NCBI GenBank assembly: GCA_963556195.1
Contig: OY744533.1
Location: forward strand, 52,323,808 to 52,387,807
DNA length: 64,000 nucleotides
Direction: 5' to 3'
Origin: Sepiola atlantica
Lineage: Eukaryota > Mollusca > Cephalopoda > Sepiida > Sepiolidae
Within the stretch, counting starts at the first letter, position 1. Each line of letters opens with the position of its first letter. Below the pieces are notes generated by a model. That model searched no databases and was not told the DNA's origin. It was given only the letters and a program-made list of their open reading frames with translations. A program made the translations under genes and the position numbers. Below are positions 1-11,559 of the stretch, one piece after another.

Positions 1-690
1 ATTCAAGAGCTTTTCTGGAATAAATATTTGAGTGAAATAAACCATATCTTCTTATACCATATTAGTGGGAACTGCTTTTCAATGGTTTACACAAATAATC
101 AGCCGCCTCATTCTGTATGTCTGCTCTTAGCTGCTCTACTGGCCTTTCCCACAACCTTTGGAATCCCAACATGAAAAATCCTAAAGCAAAAGATAAGTGT
201 AAATTGTAAAACCCAACTTCATACGTGGATCGCTACTATCATGTCTCTTTTCCCACAGATTAGGGATCTGCGGTCCAATCTTCCAGGGGTTTAAATCTAC
301 TCACAGGAGACAACACCAAACACGTTGCTTTTATGTGAAAGTGGCATTGGCTCGTCATTATTTATTAATGATTTCAAAATTACACGTGACTAGAACATGA
401 CCTCAAACCTTGACCTCCAAGATCGTAGTGGACATGAAATCTGCGCCTCCATCGGTGACGTTTTTCCGCGTGATAAATACAGTTAAAAACTTGATCTGCT
501 TCATTTGTGTTTCTGTGTAGCACTTGCTAATATTGCTGCCTTTATTTTTGTCTTCTATCGTCCACACAACGATGGAGTTACTGCCAATGAGAAACTCTCT
601 AAAAATATTGACAAGATCCTGTTAGTTCACTCTTCCGTTAACATGCGTACCTGATATAACTTTAATGTCTATAATGTAGAATGGCTATCC
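1..690. other. no gene recognised
   Basis: AT-rich sequence with stops in all frames. I found no motif, tRNA-like box or terminal repeat. The right edge probably grades into the broken LINE that becomes readable near position 700. Confidence 0.5.
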
Positions 691-699
691 CACTCTAAC

Positions 700-1870
700 A
701 ACATCTTGACATCAAAGATCTACAAAAGCAGGAACAATATAAATACCATGGCATTGACGAAAAAGTTTAACACATCAAGATGAGAAATAAAATTGTCAGA
801 GAATATGAACGCAGTGAAAGAAAAATCTGAAAATACAGCTTATAAAAAAGAAAGATAACTGCCCTGCCATTAAGCAACTTGTCATGTCAGTGATAACATA
901 TAGCTTTGACATTATAGACGTGTCACAAAAGGACATTAACAGACTGGACACAAAAAAAACAAGGAAAATGTGTACACTGTAAAGAATAATGTACAGAAAC
1001 CAGTGTCTACCAAGGCTGTATCTGCCACGAGGAACAGGAGGTATGGGTCTCTAATAAATTAGCCATTAACATCGAGTCACTATTGTGAGCACTAGCCAAT
1101 ATCTGATGAATCCTACAACCCAATAATAATGATGATATATCAATATAAAAAAAAACAAGAGCTAGTACAACAACCTCCATCAATAACTGGCCAAGCATTT
1201 TGGATAAGACTGTCTCAAACTTTAGACAGAAACACCAAACAGGCATGCCACGAAAATAGACCAAAAGAGTCGCAAAAAATACATCAAGACCTTCCATAGT
1301 AGAAGACTGGAAGGATAGGCCAACCAACATCGTATCAAATATTTCTAGAAGATATAGATACGGAAAGCTGCTCTGTAGACTGGTTCAAAAGAGGATCGCT
1401 ACACTATAGTCAGGAGAGGATGATAATGGCTGCCAAAGATCAAGTCTTGATGACCAATGCTTTTAAGAATATGGGTGATCGCAGTCACAACAAGTCCAGG
1501 TTTTCACCATTTACTATGACTATGCAATTTCTACGGCAACATACTTAGAAAACGGAGTTGGTAAACTTGACATAGTGATATGGGGCAAGTAGGAGAGAGT
1601 ATACACCGTAGTTGAGGTCAGTTTCCCTCATGATGCTAGCTTAAACAGCACTGAGAGGGAGAAGATTAATAACTGCCATTGTCTTATTACGACATGAAAT
1701 AAAACTGGAATCTTAAGAAGATCTCTATCGCTCCAGTATTCATAGGAGCTACCGAGCTCATAAAAAAGAATTTCAAAACTACTTGGTGAATATACACGGT
1801 AAACCACATGCAAGAGAGATCTAAACAATTGTGCTTAAAGGCACGGTTAGAATACTAACAAGATCTCTCA
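700..1870 (+). pseudogene. RLE-type LINE remnant (RT C-terminus to restriction-like endonuclease)
   Basis: Read across frames, this stretch has the order seen downstream of the RT core in R2/R4-type LINEs. It begins with a region containing QEQYKYHGIDE and HIKMRNKIVREYERS. Next come the thumb-like segment VMSVITYSFDIIDVSQKDI and LPRLYLPRGTGGMGL, then SVDWFKRGSLHYSQERMI and AAKDQVLMTN. The endonuclease-like segment follows: YYDYAISTATYLENG, then LDIVIWGK and YTVVEVSFPHD. The end contains IAPVFIGATELIKKN and VLKGTVRILTRSL. Stops and frameshifts are frequent, so it is dead, and the catalytic RT domain is missing at the left. It differs from the Dong-like copies at 15-18 and 25-28 kb, so it is a second RLE-type family. 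The assignment rests on recognised phrases, not on a search. Confidence 0.6.
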
Positions 1871-1965
1871 GTTGGAGACATTTAAATAGCGGGTGGCTGT
1901 CTGTGATCCGGTTGCATGCCCCATTCCCAGCAAAAATAAAAAGATAAGAAAATTAAAAAAAAATT

Positions 1966-2211
1966 AACACTGAAAATGAAGAGAGGTTTTGTCAGGAGTG
2001 TTCTCTTGCATATGACCTCACCCAGATTGTTGACCGACTCACGCACGTACCTGTTTTTAACGAGCATTTTCAAAGTCTTCTTGATCGTTTCCTGACAACG
2101 TGCCCTGAACAATACCCATCTACTGTTCTATCTGCCATGGGATCCTCCGATCACTCCGTTGTCTCAATTAAGATCAAAGCGAAGTTCAGGAAAACATATG
2201 ATGACCTATGA
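1966..2211 (+). pseudogene. APE-type LINE endonuclease fragment
   Basis: One open frame reads through CQECSLAYDLTQIVDRLTHV, then a SLLDRFLTTCP segment, then SAMGSSDHSVVSIKI, and stops at 2209-2211. The order LTQIVD, LLDRFLT and GSSDHSVV is the C-terminal half of the apurinic-type endonuclease of Jockey/CR1-like LINEs; the SDH triad carries the catalytic His. The N-terminal endonuclease and the whole RT are absent. It abuts the RLE-type remnant on its left but belongs to a different LINE class, so the join is probably an insertion or deletion boundary. Confidence 0.65.
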
Positions 2212-2467
2212 TGTCTCTTTGTATCGCAGTTCTCATCAAGTTGTTTGGTGTGGATGTTAGTAACAATTATTGTAAGTGCTCTTTTTGTAGCCATATCCCC
2301 GTTTTCTTGTGTGTAATTTCTTTGCTCCGCCGATAAATAGTTCATGTAGCTGCTGCTCTTCGCATTTGTCTTTCGACATTTTTCCGGTTTCACTGTTTGG
2401 AGTATGGTTCACTTTGGTACTGATTTTGGTGGCGGTAGGCAGCCTCTGTGTATTTTTCTTAAGTATT

Positions 2468-3177
2468 CCTTAAGTATGTGCGGGGAGAGTGACGACTTCG
2501 ATGGTGGAGATGATCTAGAATGCGCGACTGTGGTAGCTGCTTCTGCGTCAGAAGTAGCTACTCTGTGTGTCCGGGCATGATAGAACCTGGTGGAGCCCAT
2601 GCCCTCTCTAGGCCACATGCAGCACCTTTAGCATGACAGACTTACACCGGTCTATGGGTCTGTCTTGTGCAGTTCTAGGAGGTGCACCCTCCCAGGCTTC
2701 GCCTCCCCTCTTTGGGGAGGAGTAAGTTTATTGCTTACTGCCTGAGGCGCCCCTACCGGAGAATATCGACGGGGCTGCCCAGGCAATTTTTAAATCCCCA
2801 CTTTCCCAACCCGACCTTGGGTCACATCTTACTTGTGGGAGTAAGATAAAAACTGGCCTTGTGCCTAACTCCTGGAGAGGAGTAAATCAATACTCTGTGT
2901 GTCCGGAGCAGTGGCGGCCGCGTGAGGGCAGCAAGCGTCGGTTGCGGCATGCGGAGAAGGGTGGACGCCGCCATGGAAGAGTTCGCTACTTTTTAAAATG
3001 GTACTTTATGTCTTCTTTGCTAAATACTCATCATTATAAGATGAGGATCAAGGACAAGTGGAGTAACCCTAGACACACAGAATAGCTACTACTGATGCAG
3101 TAGCAGCTACCGTCACCGCGCGTTCTAGACCATCGCCACCATCGAAGCCGTCACCCTCTCGGCACATGCTAGAAGAA
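2468..3177. repeat. foldback element with about 107-bp arms, split by a retroposon
   Basis: The arms at 2468-2574 and 3070-3177 are inverted copies of each other. Shared blocks include GACTTCGATGGTGG on the left and its near reverse complement CCACCATCGAAGCC on the right, plus a TAGCTGCT and CTGTGTGTC end. Identity is roughly 80 per cent. Both arms keep an open frame reading outward, with a Ser/Pro-rich stretch (SRSSPPSKSSLSP on the left, SRPSPPSKPSPSR on the right), which may be chance. The inner part is interrupted by the element at 2575-2890. I do not recognise the family. Confidence 0.65.
2575..2890 (+). mobile_element. SINE-like retroposon, body shared with U2-headed copies
   Basis: The interval is bounded by a perfect 16-bp direct repeat, TACTCTGTGTGTCCGG at 2559-2574 and 2891-2906, the signature of target-primed insertion. 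From about 2641 to 2890 it matches the copy at 61710-62087 closely, including GTGCAGTTCTAGGAGGT, GCCTCCCCTCTTTGGGGAGG and TTGTGCCTAACTCCTGGA near the 3' end. It ends in GGAGTAAATCAA with no long poly(A). The first 66 bases (2575-2640) do not match the U2-like head of the other copy, so this copy has a different 5' part. There is no open reading frame of note. Confidence 0.75.
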
Positions 3178-3179
3178 TA

Positions 3180-5650
3180 CATAAGGACACGACCCCTACA
3201 CTTTAGTGTAATAGATTATGGAAAGGGAGTCTTGAACTATGTTCAACCACTTTACTTCTTTTTTTAAGTATATATATTTCTCTATTAATTTCATTGCGAC
3301 GGTTTGAGTAACCGTCCAAGTCTCTTTTTGTACATAGATACAGAGAACATCGCCTTTCGAGTGTACCGCTTTGTGAATAATAATTAGTTTCCTGTTTATT
3401 AGGTCTAGGTTTCTGAGCTCTTTTTTGTTCAGTTCATGAAGTGTTCTGAGTATCTTACCAGGAGTACTGTCCAGGTTTTCTTTTTATTAGGTTTCTACTA
3501 TATCATTTCGTTTCGAAATTTCTCGTTCTTCTCGGTATAATCTGTGTATTATCACTTTCGTTTCTATTTATGTGATAGTCATTTAATTCCTGAATATTTA
3601 TAATTATCGCGTTCTATACATGATCTTATTACTTATCCATTTCGTTGTCTCGAGTTTTTGCTTTTTAACTTCAAATAGTGCAATAATTTAATGTTCAGAT
3701 ATACATTATTAGGTACGTGCAAAATTTGCCGTAGCTTATACGGACTATGTTTATTAAAAGGGGCTTATCATAATTTTTTTTTATTAGTTTCCGTGAACAT
3801 TTTGATTGTTTTGAAAGATAAAAGGCTAAAAACAAAACTTCAGGGAAAATTGAAATTTGAAGAAAAATAACTGTAAAAGTACCTTGAAAGATTAATTACA
3901 GTTTTCTGAAATTATTTCACAGATAATTAGTAAATTAAAGTCTTAAGAAACTGAATTTTTAAAAAAATGTACCTACTTTTTACTAAAACATGCACACTCA
4001 TAAAAGGTGAGAAGCTTACTGCAATGTGGTATTCGGTCAAATAGTAAACAATTGCCTATCGATATGTAGAAATGTATGGAAGACAAAATTGCAATAATAT
4101 TTTTTCTTATTTTTCACTTCATATAGAATAATGATCTTGCAATAGTTTATAGAAATTGAAAAATTAGTATACTTTTATTTCCTTATTTTTTAGGTTATAA
4201 AATGTGTTATTAAGTACCCGTATTTTTATAATAAAAATGGAAATGCTTATTTAATTAGAATGTTTTTGAATGTACACAATTAAGACTTTATTTATTTTTA
4301 TCTGAAAAAATTTATATTTAACTTGCTACTAGTTTTTAATTCAGTAATACTCTAAAATTATTCTTGACATCTGTCTAGCAATGTTTTTTCTTTAGAATTT
4401 GAAATAACACTTTTTTATAATTTTGTTCAACACGTTTTGCGTCAATTTCATGAATTTATTGGTTTGTCTACATGATGATTAAACATTTACATTACTGTAT
4501 TTATTCTTACGTGTCGTAAAGTAAAGATGAATTAAATTCTATTTAAATAAAACTAAAAAATGATTGACAGTGAATTGTGAAACTGACAGAGTTGTTAATC
4601 TTCTGAAAATAAAATTTTGATGACGGTGGGTGGTGGTAGTGGGCGGGCTGCAAATCCTGTCAGTTTATTGCAATATAGGATATTCATATATATTCAAGGT
4701 AAAAATTATCACATTTTTTATATTATTTTTTTGGAAATAGCCCGGTTTTCAAAATGTTCAATTTTGTTTCATTTTCTCAAGATTACAAAAAAGATTCTTA
4801 CACATACGCAAAGGAGAAATATTATAATATCGCGTTTTAAATTTCCCGGAAACTGTTATCATTAACATCACATAAGATATTGTTTGTTATGATATATTTT
4901 TTGGTCAAGCTATTGAATAAACAATGCTTTATTCAATGATAATATCGTTAATGCGAGAAATTAATTTTTCTTCGAATTATATTTTTATTACCACGGAATT
5001 TAGCCTTTTTTCGTAATATATAAGAAATATTTTTTTGAATTGTAATTGTTAACATATATGGTGCTATATGTTCATAGAAAATTAAAAGATTCATGCGTTT
5101 CTTTTTAGTACTTAGAAATATAACTTTAGAAAAGGTGTTTTTGTTTACACGAAATAATAGATTGTCACTAAGATCAAAAAGAAATGACGGGTTCATTATA
5201 ATTCGTTATAGTTAATGAATACTAAAAAAATCATTAAAATTGGTTGATTTTCTGAATTTTAGTGCATTTTAAGTGAACAGAGAGGTGAAAATATCTTTAC
5301 ATTTTGAGAATCGGACGTTTAGTTTGCACGTACTTATACATTATTATTGGCAATTTTAAGGATCTAAAGAGAAAACACCTACCGTTGACTTTTGATTTAG
5401 TGAGGATTTGTTTCCGAATTCGTTCAAGACGATGGTGGTTGCCTGGCTTCGTATTTGCCTTTCGATTTAAGTATTTCTAATGCTTTTTTTTATTATTTTA
5501 ATCATATTGGACTGAACTATCGTGAGTTAAAAAAAGTGAAATATCTGATGAGAGAAAGAAAAAAATCCACCAATCTTGATTTTGCTTTTAAAAAAATGTT
5601 CTTTGATATTCTTATTAAAAGGACGGGGTCACCCATAAACAACTGACGTC
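3180..5650. other. AT-rich, no gene recognised
   Basis: About 2.5 kb of very AT-rich DNA. The only internal relation I see is a roughly 90-bp stretch near 5205-5295 (containing TCATTAAAATTGGTTGATTT) that recurs, diverged, at 60505-60592. Short open frames show no recognisable motif. Confidence 0.45.
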
Positions 5651-5651
5651 A

Positions 5652-5703
5652 GATGGTAGGTAGGGTTAGGGTAGGGTTAGGGTTAGGGTAAGGGTTAGGG
5701 GTG
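5652..5703 (+). repeat. interstitial telomeric-type repeat (TTAGGG)n
   Basis: About 50 bases of TAGGG and TTAGGG units with two spacing slips (GTAGGG, GTAAGGG). TTAGGG is the canonical telomere repeat of molluscs and many other animals. The run is short and internal, so it is more likely a break-repair or telomerase-captured insertion than a chromosome end. Confidence 0.8.
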
Positions 5704-5935
5704 GCTAAAGTAGGGATGTTAAAACATCAAATACATTAGAAATAAAAGTGAACAATTGCTGTCTAGATAAAGAAATCAGATAAAACAAAGAACTGAACTT
5801 GAAAGTTTACAAAAAAGAAAAAAACGTATAAATCGGCATAGAAAGCAGAAAGATAAAAGGAAGAACACATTATTGAAATAGATTTGCATTCTTCTTTCTC
5901 TCGATTGTCGGTCAGTTTTTCACTCATTAACTCTC

Positions 5936-5940
<5 letters not shown>

Positions 5941-5986
<46 letters not shown>
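5941..5986. repeat. (TA)n microsatellite
   Basis: An uninterrupted TA dinucleotide tract of about 45 bp. Confidence 0.95.
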
Positions 5987-5988
<2 letters not shown>

Positions 5989-5989
5989 T

Positions 5990-7635
5990 TCAAATAAATA
6001 CATATTACTCTTTATTACGAGTGGACGATATATTTGTCTTTGTATACTCATTTCAGTTCGGGTCTCTCTCGGAGACTTAAGGACAGAAAAAACGCCATGT
6101 TATTTATACGGTACAATTCTGCATACACACTAATGTTTTACATGAACAAATCATTTCGTAGAGTGTGCTCTATGTTTGTAATATCATTTCATGCGTTGCT
6201 TTAATACATGGCCTGACAGAAACATTGCTAATTAACTTATAAGGAACTTTTCTAATTAAAAACCAGTTTTTCAATTATCACTGGAATTATTAATATATTC
6301 ATGTGCTACGTTCTTGCTATTTGTATTTCGAGATCGTTGTAGTTTGGATAATCTTATAAGCTATATTGCAGTCTGCAGGGAATGCCAAGTCTATAAACAA
6401 GCCGTTTTTTATCACTACGTATGGGTTAGTAATTTTGGTTGTTCTGTGTGTGTAGTAAAGTCGAAGAAAATCTTACAGATTATATGGTTGTAAGCGATTT
6501 TGAGTCATGCCTGCAGTATTCTTCCCATAAAAATTTCAAATACAGATATTGACCAACACTATGACTCCGGGGTTTAAATCAAGTGGATAATAATATCTGG
6601 CAAGCTAATTCAAGATAGCAGTAGCATGTAGAGGTCTGGTGAAAACTCAAGTCAAATAATAATAAAAAAAGCACTCAACTTTTTCCACGTCGCATGCAGA
6701 TATTAACATGAGGTAGGAATTCGAGGATCACAAATTTCATACAATATAATGATTTTTCGCCGACAGCTTTCGAAAATGTTCTCGTAGAGATTAGGAGTTT
6801 TCTAGTTGGGGTTTGCTCGTCGGTAATTGAATTCCTGTCTTATCTTTTTGTCGTCTGCAGAGATATATTGTAGTATTATTTTCTCATTTAGTTTTACGTA
6901 TTGATGATTGAATTTTATTTTTGTCTTCTTCTGATCTACTGAGGCATATTGTGATATCAATATCTTTGATACATCTAGGTTAATTTTCTTGTCTTGTCTT
7001 TGCAGCGGGAGTCAAACAACAGTTGACGTTTTTTGTTGAAAAATATCATGAGAAAGGGAGATCGTTTGAATATGATTGAATGCCACCCCGAATTTAGATG
7101 CCCAGGGAAAACTCCCCTCGCCTCTTCTGGACGCCACTGTCAGATAGTTAATTGTTTATGTATATTAATCACAGAATCTACAATTTTTGGTTACCACTAT
7201 CGTTTAATATCTTTCTAGATAATTTCTACTTTTCAACTACTTGTATTTTGCAACACCGTGTAGCAGGCTGCAAGAAGACGTGATCCGCCTGCAGATGACC
7301 AAATGGTTCAAGGCAGAACTAGATGCATTATGACCGCTGATCTTTGGATAATTACCTCTCACTTGAAGATGCGAGAAGCGTGATTCTGGCGTAAAACATT
7401 ATCAACCAGAATTTAGATATACCTTTCGGGAAGTTTTTCATCCCAGCGCCAAGTTGTGATATCCAAAGGCCTCAGCAAAAGATGTGCCATAGTCGCTTTC
7501 GTCTCATCAGAAGAAAAGCGACATTCTCTGCCTGTGTTTCTGCTTCGTGAAACAGCCTACTAGAAGTAGAAACGATGTCTATCATATCCAGGTTTAAAGT
7601 CGTCTTAGACTAACATTATCACTGTATATAGATGC
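5990..7635. other. no gene recognised
   Basis: AT-rich DNA with scattered short open frames on both strands. The frame at 7033-7218 on the plus strand has no recognisable domain and no supporting context. No terminal repeats were seen. Confidence 0.45.
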
Positions 7636-7639
7636 ACAT

Positions 7640-7712
7640 ATCTTCTAACTGTCTTTTTACATGGCTTGTTGCACTTTACTATTGTCAATAAATCTGATTT
7701 GATTTGAAAAAT
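7640..7712 (+). repeat. possible LINE 3' tail
   Basis: The sequence TTGTCAATAAATCTGATT followed by a second TGATT unit resembles the short tandem TGATT-type tails that end many CR1/L2-like LINEs. No RT sequence could be read upstream, so this is only a resemblance. Confidence 0.25.
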
Positions 7713-7714
7713 AA

Positions 7715-9405
7715 AACCTTTTGGCCCAGGCTTTAATATAACACTAGGAAACCTCTAATGGGTAACGAGGTTGTCTACATCATCTGATTCGGTATGAGTA
7801 AGGTTTAAACATGTACAATGTGACATGTTTTGTGGGGGTGCATAGTTGCACTGCATACAGACGACGGGTCTGTGATGGGAAAACTATTCAGCTCGGAGTT
7901 TAACCAGCTAAAATTTAATTTTTCCATTTGGAAAAGTGATTGCCTCTGTACGTCCTAGTTCCATGCTATAATTACGAACCACTTGAGATTTTACAAAAGT
8001 TATGTGATACATCTCGAGTGGTCTCATAGTGTGATCCAATTGATATCTATATACATATATTCTAGCACAATGGGTAGAGAGGGTAGTTTGGTTTCTGCTT
8101 GGTCTGAGAGGCAAAGAAACCTTTGGGGCCTTAAGCAGAGGAACTATCTGTGTTTGGCTAGAAGAGATGTTTGCTCTGACTGTAAGCCTGTTTGTCGGTA
8201 GAGAAACTTAGTATCATTGTAACTTCTTGCAATTAGACATCGTTACTTGTTGTAAACTGGACTTGTGGGTTTGTTTGGACAGAAAAAAACTTTGGTAACA
8301 GCAGTGAAAGAAACCACATGATCAACACTACGACCGGTGTCGAAAGAAAGCACCTAATTTGGACAAAGATGACGACCAGGTGATCACAGCCTGTGAAGTG
8401 TACGCACACATGCGCAGGTTCTCAAAGATATTTGTAGTGATGAGGTTTATCTTGATATCGTTTTTGCATTTTCTTAATCATATTGGCTTTTGCTTTCTTT
8501 TTTAGGTTCTTTCACGTTACGGTAGGCGAATTAGAATTTACTTGGTATGCTTCTGCGTCCACTTGAAGTTCTCTTCTGAATTTATTAGTGTCTTTATCGC
8601 AGTGTAGAGGCTTGTATTCCTCTCATACTCTTTCACACACACACACACACATGGCCACACCATCCAATCCGGTTTGAAAGACAATTCTAGTTGAACTTAT
8701 TCTATGCTTTCATCGGACCTGTTTACGTACTGACGTCCAACAACAGCATTAGGATTATGCCTGTTATGGTAAGTGAAGACTTTTAATGGAAAAGGGGTGT
8801 TATGCAAGTATCTGTATCTTGTCCTCTTGGTTTCCTTGAGTGTCATGATTTAGTTTTACAGATATAGGCATAATATTTTGTCAGTTTTAGATTTCTCAAA
8901 TGTGTATGGAGTTCACCGGCATAGATAATGACAACAATCTCAATCGATTTGTTTAGTTTCATGAGAAGTGATACAAAGATCTCTAACTACGACTCAATAT
9001 ATTCACTTACAACTGTTTTCTTACTCAAGCGTCATCGCTTATTAAGGCCCAAAGGCCACTCGAAGAAAAGAGTGAATAAGTTTGTCAGGTGGACGGTGAG
9101 ACAGCACCGTGGTGATTAAGAACGATGCTTTAAATTAGGTAGAATTTGAGTAAGAGAACGACTCAACAAGAATTGGTTTACATTGGACTTAAAAACGATT
9201 ACGCTGTAGTCAGTTGGAAAGCAGCCCCGCGGAATTGTATTCGGAAAGAAACTCGGCTCATGGAAGCTCCGTTAACTTTTAGTTACACAAAATGAGAAAG
9301 GGAAATTATTGACAGTGGTTCTAGCTAGACGAGTATTGGGACAGGGATGAACCTCGCCCCAAAGTATGAGTAGCGTATCAGCTTATGTTTAATTATACAT
9401 TTACA
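7715..9405. other. no gene recognised
   Basis: Contains a short (CA)n run near 8636-8652 and unrelated short open frames. No domain, terminal repeat or RNA gene was recognised before the transposon that starts at 9409. Confidence 0.45.
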
Positions 9406-9408
9406 ATA

Positions 9409-10739
9409 CAGGGTGTTTCAAAAGTCTTGGGAACATTACAAATGCGTATATCTCATGAACTATTCCAGGTAGAAAAATGAAACTGGTGCCATTTTAAAGC
9501 TTGCTTTATCAAGTTTTTGGTCATACTAATGATTTTCGTGTTATCTTTCCAGGTGCAGTAATGGCGTTCTCTAAACAAGACAAGGCATTTTGCGTCCTCC
9601 AATTTGCAAAGACTGAATCGTGGACATGTGTTCAGCGTGCATTTCGCAGGAAATTTAAAAAAGAAGCCCCTGAAAGGAAATCCATTGTCAGATGGCATGC
9701 TAAATTTGTGAAAGATGGGTGTTTGTGCCCAAGTAAGCGAACAGGTCGCCCTTCAACTTCAGAAGATGCAGTTGAGCAAGTTCGGACAGCCTTTCAGCGG
9801 AGCCCCCGTAAATCAGTGAGAAGAGCCAGCAGGGAACTTCAGCTTGCTCCAGCAACTGTCTGGCGTGTCTTAAGGAAACGACTGCAAATGGTACCTTACA
9901 AGCTCAAGTTGGTCCAAAAGTTGAAGGACACTGATAAGCCACTTCGCCGTGACTTTTGCATTGCAATGCAAGAGAAGTTGGAAGATAACGGCTTTGATGA
10001 CCGGCTTGTTTTTAGCGATGAGGCGACCTTCCATCTGAATGGCAAAGTTAACAAGCATAACACTCGCATATGGGGTACTGAGAATCCTCATGAACTTCTT
10101 GAGCACGAGCGAGATTCACCAAAAGTGAACGTGTTTTGTGCAATTTCCAAGAAAGGTGTCTATGGACCGTTCTTCTTTGAAGAGGCAACTATCACTGGTG
10201 AATCCTATCTCAACATGCTGGAAGACTGGTTAATGGCTCAGTTGGAACAAGCAGAATCTGATGACTTCATTTTTCAACAAGATGGTGCACCACCACACTG
10301 GAGTCTTAGAGTAAGGCAGTTTCTTAACACAAGGCTGCCTGGTAGATGGATTGGGAGATCTGGGCGAGGTGATGACGTTCTCATGCCCTGGCCTCCTAGG
10401 TCTCCAGATCTTACCCCGTGTGACTTGTTCCTTTGGGGCTTTGTCAAGCAATAAGTCTATGTGCCGCCCCTTCCAAGAGATATTGACGAACTAAAGGCTC
10501 GAGTAACGGCAGTTGTGGGAACCATTGACGTCAAGATGCTGGAACGCGTTTGGCAGGAAATGGACTATCGACTAGATGTCTGCCGTGTGACGAATGGTGC
10601 TCATATTGAGCAACTTTGAAGATTCCCCACAAAACTTGAAACTTTAACCTTTCCAACGGTACCAATTTCATTTTTCAACTCCTAATAGTTTTTGAGTTAT
10701 TAAAAATCGTTATGTTCCCAAGACTTTTGAAACACCCTG
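9409..10739 (+). mobile_element. Tc1/mariner transposon, DD41D type, 1331 bp
   Basis: The ends are inverted: CAGGGTGTTTCAAAAGTCTT at 9409 and its exact reverse complement ending at 10739. The match runs for 28 bp without mismatch and continues imperfectly for about 90 bp. The element is flanked by TA on both sides (9407-9408 and 10740-10741), the target duplication of Tc1/mariner elements. It contains one transposase frame in the plus orientation, broken once. The long, nearly perfect terminal repeats and single lesion point to a fairly recent insertion. Confidence 0.93.
9561..10619 (+). pseudogene. mariner-type transposase with one premature stop
   Basis: The enzyme excises and inserts the element through its terminal repeats. 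I chose the ATG at 9561 (product begins MAFSKQDKAF) because family similarity starts there; an upstream in-frame ATG at 9501 lies in the leader. An N-terminal paired-type helix-turn-helix region (about residues 10-110, with GRPSTSEDAVEQ) is followed by the catalytic domain. Acidic residues are D153 (FSDEATFHLNG), D241 (FQQDGAPPH) and D283 (PPRSPDLTPCD), with 41 residues between the last two, so DD41D. A TAA at 10452-10454 (codon 298) interrupts the frame, after which 54 more codons run on to TGA at 10617-10619. All three catalytic residues precede the stop. Unbroken length would be about 352 residues, normal for mariner. DD41D is a minor subgroup of the superfamily. Confidence 0.93.
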
Positions 10740-10798
10740 TATATTGTATTATTTGGATTATTTTGAATACTGTTCTCATCTTGGATGTTATTCTCACA

Positions 10799-10950
10799 AC
10801 GTTTCGGCCGATGTAACCTCCGATCTTCCTCAAATATGTCTTGTCAAAATCGAGCATCTTTATGGCGAACTCAGAAATCTGTACGGAACCTTTTATTCAG
10901 TTCGACAAAACGCACTTGAAGAAGGTCGGGGGTTTCATCGGCCGAAACGT
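10799..10950. repeat. short inverted repeat with GAAACG ends
   Basis: ACGTTTCGGCCGATG at 10799 is matched by an inverted copy ending at 10950; the arms are about 35 bp with a few mismatches. On the plus strand the right arm reads TTGAAGA, then a GGTCG and CGGCC pair, then GAAACG. That layout recalls a hammerhead core but has U where the core needs its first C. Confidence 0.55.
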
Positions 10951-10954
10951 AATA

Positions 10955-11555
10955 CGGATAATCCACACACTCGAAATTATCAATCTTTATTTTTAAAATT
11001 CTGAAAAACAATATATATTATATTAAATAATCTCAACGGGGTTGATATGCTGCGAAATAAATAAACTTAACATATTTTGTAGAAATGTGCGTTCAATGAA
11101 ACTAGCTGGCTTCAAATCAAACGAGAAGCGTTCAAATTTATTGGGATCAACAACCTATGTAAAGAACGTTAGCATATCTCGTTTTATTCTTTCAGATTCT
11201 GGCTGACATTTTGCGGCTGATAGGTAAAAAGACATAAAAAAGGGATACCGGTCTCCAGCTGCTGCAGGTTCCTTTCTTCTCTAAAGACTGCTAATTTAAT
11301 GGAAAATAAAACCCGTTTCGCAATGTCTTTTTATGACCTTTGATGATGTGCGTTTTGTTGTATTAGAAATGTCATGCCACATCAAATCTACTCATATTAA
11401 CGGTTTCATTTGTGAACAAATCTGAACTACAATGAAATTGTTTTATTTATGAGATAGTTAAAGTATATCTCTAAATGTTATCTCAAAGTATTAACCTCTA
11501 TTTTTATTTTGTTAAACTTCTGTTCGCCCAAAACAAGGCATATTGCCACTGAAGT
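10955..11555. other. no gene recognised
   Basis: AT-rich sequence without recognisable motif between the inverted repeat and the LINE tail. Confidence 0.4.
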
Positions 11556-11559
11556 GTAA

